Assembly: GCA_019115725.1 (NCBI GenBank)
Contig: DXCY01000104.1
Location: 1-16,649, forward strand
Length of the DNA stretch: 16,649 nucleotides
Direction of reading: 5' to 3'
Origin: Candidatus Luteimonas excrementigallinarum
Lineage (GTDB): Bacteria > Pseudomonadota > Gammaproteobacteria > Xanthomonadales > Xanthomonadaceae
Position 1 is the first letter of the stretch. Each line of letters begins with the position of its first letter. Below, piece after piece: positions 13,603 to 16,649 of this stretch. The notes under the pieces were generated by a model. That model searched no databases. It saw only the letters and a list, made by a program, of their open reading frames with translations, and had not been told where the DNA came from. The position numbers and the translations under genes were made by a program.

Positions 13603-15195
13603 ATGGCGGGCACGGTGCGCCGCGGAGGCCAGATCGCCTGGGCCGGACTGACTCTCGGGGTCGCGGTGTTGCGCCTGCGCCGACGCAGACCCGAACGGCT
13701 TCCCGCGTACGTCAGCGCCACCCTGGTGGGGCTGGGTACCACCTTCGTCAAGCTGGGCCAGGGTTTGAGCCTGCGCTGGGACCTGCTGCCGGCGCCCTAT
13801 CGCGAGGCATTGTCGCGGTTGCACAGCGACGTGCCGGCATTTCCTGCGGACCAGGCCAGACACATGGTCGAGCAGGCGTTCGGCGCCTCCGTCGAAGAGC
13901 TTTTCGCCAGCTTCGATGACCATCCGCTGGCCGCCGCGTCGGTGGCTCAGATCCATCCGGCACGCATGCATGACGGTCGCGACGTGGTCGTCAAGGTCAC
14001 CCGGCCCGGCATCCACGCTCAAGTGCAGGCTGACCTGCGGCTGCTTCGACGCACGCTGCGCGTAGCCCAGTGGATCTGGCCGCCTCTGAAGCGACACCGC
14101 CCCCTCGAACTGGTGGACGAGCTGGGCGCATTCCTGCGCGATGAAATCGACATGCGTCACGAGGCGCAGAACATGCGCCGCATGGCGAAGGTGCTCGATG
14201 CCCTGCCCGGCATCACACAGCCACATGTCGTTGAGCCCTACGCCACCCGCGACGTGCTGGTCCAGGATCGTAGCCACGGCACCCGCCTGGAAGCCGCTTA
14301 TGGAACGGCGGCGGCTCCCGCACTGGCGAGCGCGTTGCTCGATGCCTACGTGCATCAGCTCTTCGGCGCCGGCGTATTCCATGCCGATCCGCACCCGGGA
14401 AACCTGTTCTTCTTTGACGACGGTCGCCTGTGCCTGCATGACTTTGGCTCGATCGGCGTGCTCGACCCTGCATCCCGGCTCGCGCTCGGCGGCATGGTCG
14501 AGGCCATTGCGGCCGATGACGCCGAGGGCGTGCTGGATGCAGCGATCGCCATGGGCTTCTTCCCGCCGCAGGTCGACCGCCGCTCGCATGTGCGCGAGAT
14601 CCACCTGATCCTGGCCGAGATGGCCAGCCGTCCGCTGGCGCAGTGGTCCATTGCCGAGGCAATCTGGCGCGTGGCACGCATTGGGCAGGGCGCTGGCTTC
14701 CGGCTTCCGGCCCACCTGCTGTCCCTGATCCGGACGCTGTTCCTGGTCGAGAACACGCTGCGGGCGCTGGATCCGGATCTGGACCTGCTGGGGACGCTGT
14801 CCGCGCAGGCGGCCGCGATCGCCGACATTGCCGAAGCCAGCCGCCCCAGCGGCAACAGGCCGCTTGCCATGCGGCTGGCCCGCACTGCGCGCCAACTGCC
14901 ACAGATCGCCACCGACCTGTTGCGGCAGGCGCAACTGAGCGACGGACGACCCGCCTTCTCCGTACACCACCATGGCCTGAGTTCCACGCAGGAGGCAATC
15001 GCGCGCACGGGCAACCGGCTGGCGGTGGCCCTGGTCACCTTGGGCCTGTACGTAAGCGGTGCGCTGTTGAGCCTGCATTCCGACGGCCCGCAAGTGTTCG
15101 GTCACATGCCTTTCCTGGCTATGGTGGCTTTCGCTGCTGCGGGATTGCTCTCACTGCGGCTGGTGATGGCCATCGCCAGATCGGGACACTTGTAA
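13603..15195 (+). CDS. ABC1/UbiB-family atypical kinase with C-terminal membrane anchor
   Basis: Atypical protein-kinase-like ATPase of the AarF/ABC1/UbiB family, 530 residues from ATG 13603; AGGA lies 10 bp upstream, so the start is likely but not certain. An open frame continues upstream to 13252 but only overlaps the phosphoketolase-like gene. Signature elements are K50-L-G-Q (KxGQ), the Ala-rich loop AAASVAQIH (110-118) that replaces the usual P-loop, K131 in V-V-V-K-V, E181-I-D183, H-A-D262-P-H-P-G-N and D280-F-G. Two hydrophobic segments at the C-terminus predict membrane attachment, as in UbiB and COQ8. UbiB supports ubiquinone biosynthesis or trafficking. Here the gene is not near ubi genes, so I treat it as a paralogue of unknown role, possibly protecting quinone or membrane function under copper stress (inference). 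Confidence 0.92.
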   Translation: MAGTVRRGGQIAWAGLTLGVAVLRLRRRRPERLPAYVSATLVGLGTTFVKLGQGLSLRWDLLPAPYREALSRLHSDVPAFPADQARHMVEQAFGASVEELFASFDDHPLAAASVAQIHPARMHDGRDVVVKVTRPGIHAQVQADLRLLRRTLRVAQWIWPPLKRHRPLELVDELGAFLRDEIDMRHEAQNMRRMAKVLDALPGITQPHVVEPYATRDVLVQDRSHGTRLEAAYGTAAAPALASALLDAYVHQLFGAGVFHADPHPGNLFFFDDGRLCLHDFGSIGVLDPASRLALGGMVEAIAADDAEGVLDAAIAMGFFPPQVDRRSHVREIHLILAEMASRPLAQWSIAEAIWRVARIGQGAGFRLPAHLLSLIRTLFLVENTLRALDPDLDLLGTLSAQAAAIADIAEASRPSGNRPLAMRLARTARQLPQIATDLLRQAQLSDGRPAFSVHHHGLSSTQEAIARTGNRLAVALVTLGLYVSGALLSLHSDGPQVFGHMPFLAMVAFAAAGLLSLRLVMAIARSGHL

Positions 15196-15258
15196 CAGAA
15201 CACTGATCTATCTCCCCGCTGGTGCCCGGCGCATCAGTGCATCCAGGAAGGCAGACCC
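15196..15258 (+). other. 63-bp gap with a long-looped inverted repeat before the copper ATPase
   Basis: CACTGAT (15201-15207) is repeated inverted as ATCAGTG (15233-15239) around a 25-nt spacer. No T-tract follows, so it is not a standard terminator. It could be a weak regulatory dyad or chance. There is no ATGAC-N6-GTAAT box. AGGAAGG about 9 bp before 15259 is the ribosome site of the ATPase gene. Confidence 0.3.
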
Positions 15259-16649
15259 ATGACGCAACACAATCATCATCATCAAGATCATCAGGCGCAC
15301 GGCGAGCAACCGCCGCATCCCCGCACGGGTGCTGAAGGTGACGTCCATGCCGGGCACGACAAGCATGCCGGCCACAGCGTGGCGAGCTTCCGCGACAAGT
15401 TCTGGCTCACGCTGCTGCTGACCATCCCCACTCTGATCTGGAGCGGGATGATCCAGCATTGGTTCGACTACACCGCACCACAGTTCCCGGGGTCGGCGTA
15501 CATCCCGGCGGTGTTCGGCACGATCGTGTACTTCTACGGCGGCTCGCCGTTCCTCCGCGGCGGATACCACGAGCTGAGAAATCGCCTGCCGGGCATGATG
15601 ACGCTGATCTCGCTTGCGATCACCGTCGCCTTCCTTTACAGCGCGTTGGTCACGCTCGGCGTTGTCGAGGGCTTGGACCTGTGGTGGGAGCTGGCGACGC
15701 TGGTGGCGATCATGTTGCTCGGCCACTGGATCGAGATGCGTTCGATCAACCAGGCACAGGGCGCTCTCAAGGAACTCGCGAAGCTGCTGCCTGATATGGC
15801 GGTGCGGTTGGATGAGGCCGGTACCGCGAAGGAAGTCCCTGTCGCGGAACTGAAGCGCGGCGACCTGCTGCTCATCAGGCCCGGCGCGAGCATTCCCGCC
15901 GACGGCGTCGTGAAGGAAGGGACCAGCGCCGTCAACGAAGCGATGATCACCGGCGAGTCCAAGCCGATGGACAAGTCGACGGGCGACCGGGTGATCGCCG
16001 GCACCGTCAACGGACAGGGCTCGTTGCGTGTCGAGGTGACGGGAACCGGCGACGAGACCGCGCTCGCGGGTATCATGCGGCTCGTCGAGCAGGCCCAGAC
16101 GTCGCGCTCGCGCGCCCAGGCCCTGGCGGACCGGGCGGCGTTCTACCTCACGATCATCGCCATCGTCTCCGCCGCGGTTACCGCCATTGTCTGGCCACTC
16201 CTCGGTCGACCGTGGAGCTTCACGATCGAGCGCGTAGTGACCGTGCTCGTGATCGCCTGTCCCCATGCGCTGGGTTTGGCCATCCCGCTGGTGACCGCCA
16301 TCTCGACCACGATTGGCGCACGGAACGGCCTGCTCGTGCGCGATCGACGCGGCCTGGAAGAGGCCCGTTTGCTGAACACGGTCGTGTTCGACAAGACAGG
16401 CACGCTCACGCTCGGTTCGCACCGCGTCGTGAAGACCACTGCCGCCGATGGACTCACCGACGACGAGGTGCTTCGCGTGGCCGCGTCGGTCCAGCGCGAC
16501 GCTGAACATCCGATCGCGCAGGCGCTGATGACCAGCGCCAAGGAACATGGCATCGACGTTCCGATGTCGCAGGACTTCGAGTCCATGCCGGGACGCGGCG
16601 TGCGCGCAGTCGTCGAGGAGCGCTCGCTTCACGTTGGCGGGCCGGGTCT
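15259..16649 (+). CDS. copB: CopB-type copper-exporting P1B ATPase (partial, N-terminal 463 residues)
   Basis: Inner-membrane copper-translocating P-type ATPase, cut by the right edge; full family members have about 700 residues. The start is ATG 15259 with AGGAAGG upstream. The first 39 residues hold 11 His and no CxxC domain, typical of the CopB (P1B-3) branch. The membrane metal site reads C334-P-H336 (CPH instead of CPC), which also marks P1B-3 and suggests Cu(II) or Cu(I)/Ag(I) export. The actuator motif T231-G-E-S, the phosphorylation site D378-K-T-G-T and the H-P of the nucleotide domain (A-E-H-P-I-A) are all present. At least six helices precede the catalytic Asp. It sits 63 bp after the kinase gene, on the same strand as the cop/cus genes, and is expected to supply the periplasmic systems with copper to remove. 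Confidence 0.95.
   Translation, partial: MTQHNHHHQDHQAHGEQPPHPRTGAEGDVHAGHDKHAGHSVASFRDKFWLTLLLTIPTLIWSGMIQHWFDYTAPQFPGSAYIPAVFGTIVYFYGGSPFLRGGYHELRNRLPGMMTLISLAITVAFLYSALVTLGVVEGLDLWWELATLVAIMLLGHWIEMRSINQAQGALKELAKLLPDMAVRLDEAGTAKEVPVAELKRGDLLLIRPGASIPADGVVKEGTSAVNEAMITGESKPMDKSTGDRVIAGTVNGQGSLRVEVTGTGDETALAGIMRLVEQAQTSRSRAQALADRAAFYLTIIAIVSAAVTAIVWPLLGRPWSFTIERVVTVLVIACPHALGLAIPLVTAISTTIGARNGLLVRDRRGLEEARLLNTVVFDKTGTLTLGSHRVVKTTAADGLTDDEVLRVAASVQRDAEHPIAQALMTSAKEHGIDVPMSQDFESMPGRGVRAVVEERSLHVGGPG

Noticed and set aside
13381..15105. 574-codon minus-strand frame opposite the UbiB-like gene
   Set aside because: Antisense of a gene with complete kinase motifs; the product is compositionally biased.
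15201..15239. Terminator or operator made of CACTGAT/ATCAGTG
   Set aside because: A seven-base stem around a 25-nt loop with no T-tract could be chance; kept only as a low-confidence note.
15208..16632. 474-codon minus-strand frame opposite copB
   Set aside because: The sense strand has the CPH, TGES and DKTGT motifs of a P-type ATPase; the antisense frame is a codon-bias artefact.
1..16649. Mobile elements, CRISPR arrays, tRNA or rRNA genes
   Set aside because: I saw no transposase or integrase genes, terminal repeats, regular repeat arrays or structural RNA genes. The island may be mobile, but nothing here shows it.

Overview
The window is a GC-rich (roughly two-thirds G+C, strongly GC3-biased) stretch of a Gram-negative chromosome or accessory island devoted mainly to copper. 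Gene content, protein style and codon bias suggest a gammaproteobacterium of the Xanthomonadaceae type (Lysobacter, Luteimonas or Stenotrophomonas relatives). That placement is inference; no rRNA, tRNA, replication or mobility gene is present to confirm it.

Layout. A Tat-exported multicopper oxidase gene (copA, cut by the left edge) is on the minus strand. A 327-bp divergent promoter region (1071-1397) separates it from a run of eleven plus-strand genes that reaches the right edge. The run opens with copC and copD (periplasmic Cu(II) binding and inner-membrane partner) and a CopG/DUF411 lipoprotein. A complete CusCBA-type heavy-metal RND efflux pump follows (outer-membrane factor, adaptor with a His-rich tail, 1040-residue pump with the Cu(I) methionine triad). 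Next is a small exported protein of unknown function. A second module follows: a beta-CASP metallo-beta-lactamase-fold hydrolase, a previously uncounted 34-codon gene, a divergent phosphoketolase-like ThDP enzyme and an ABC1/UbiB-type kinase. The run ends in a CPH-type (P1B-3, CopB-like) copper ATPase with a His-rich N-terminus, cut by the right edge. Gaps within the run are at most 69 bp and several junctions overlap by 4 bp (GTGA/ATGA), so much or all of it may be co-transcribed.

How it fits together. CopB exports copper across the inner membrane. CopC/CopD, CopA and CopG handle, bind and oxidise copper in the periplasm. CusCBA carries periplasmic or cytoplasmic Cu(I) out of the cell. No sensor kinase/response regulator (CopRS/CusRS) and no CusF-like chaperone are visible here. 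The divergent promoter nevertheless carries two ATGAC-N6-GTAAT boxes resembling CusR/PcoR operators, placed in exact mirror symmetry about position 1240.

The least explained part is the metabolic/RNA/kinase module lying between the pump and the ATPase, together with the 135-aa exported protein and the 34-aa small protein. These are the best candidates for something undescribed.
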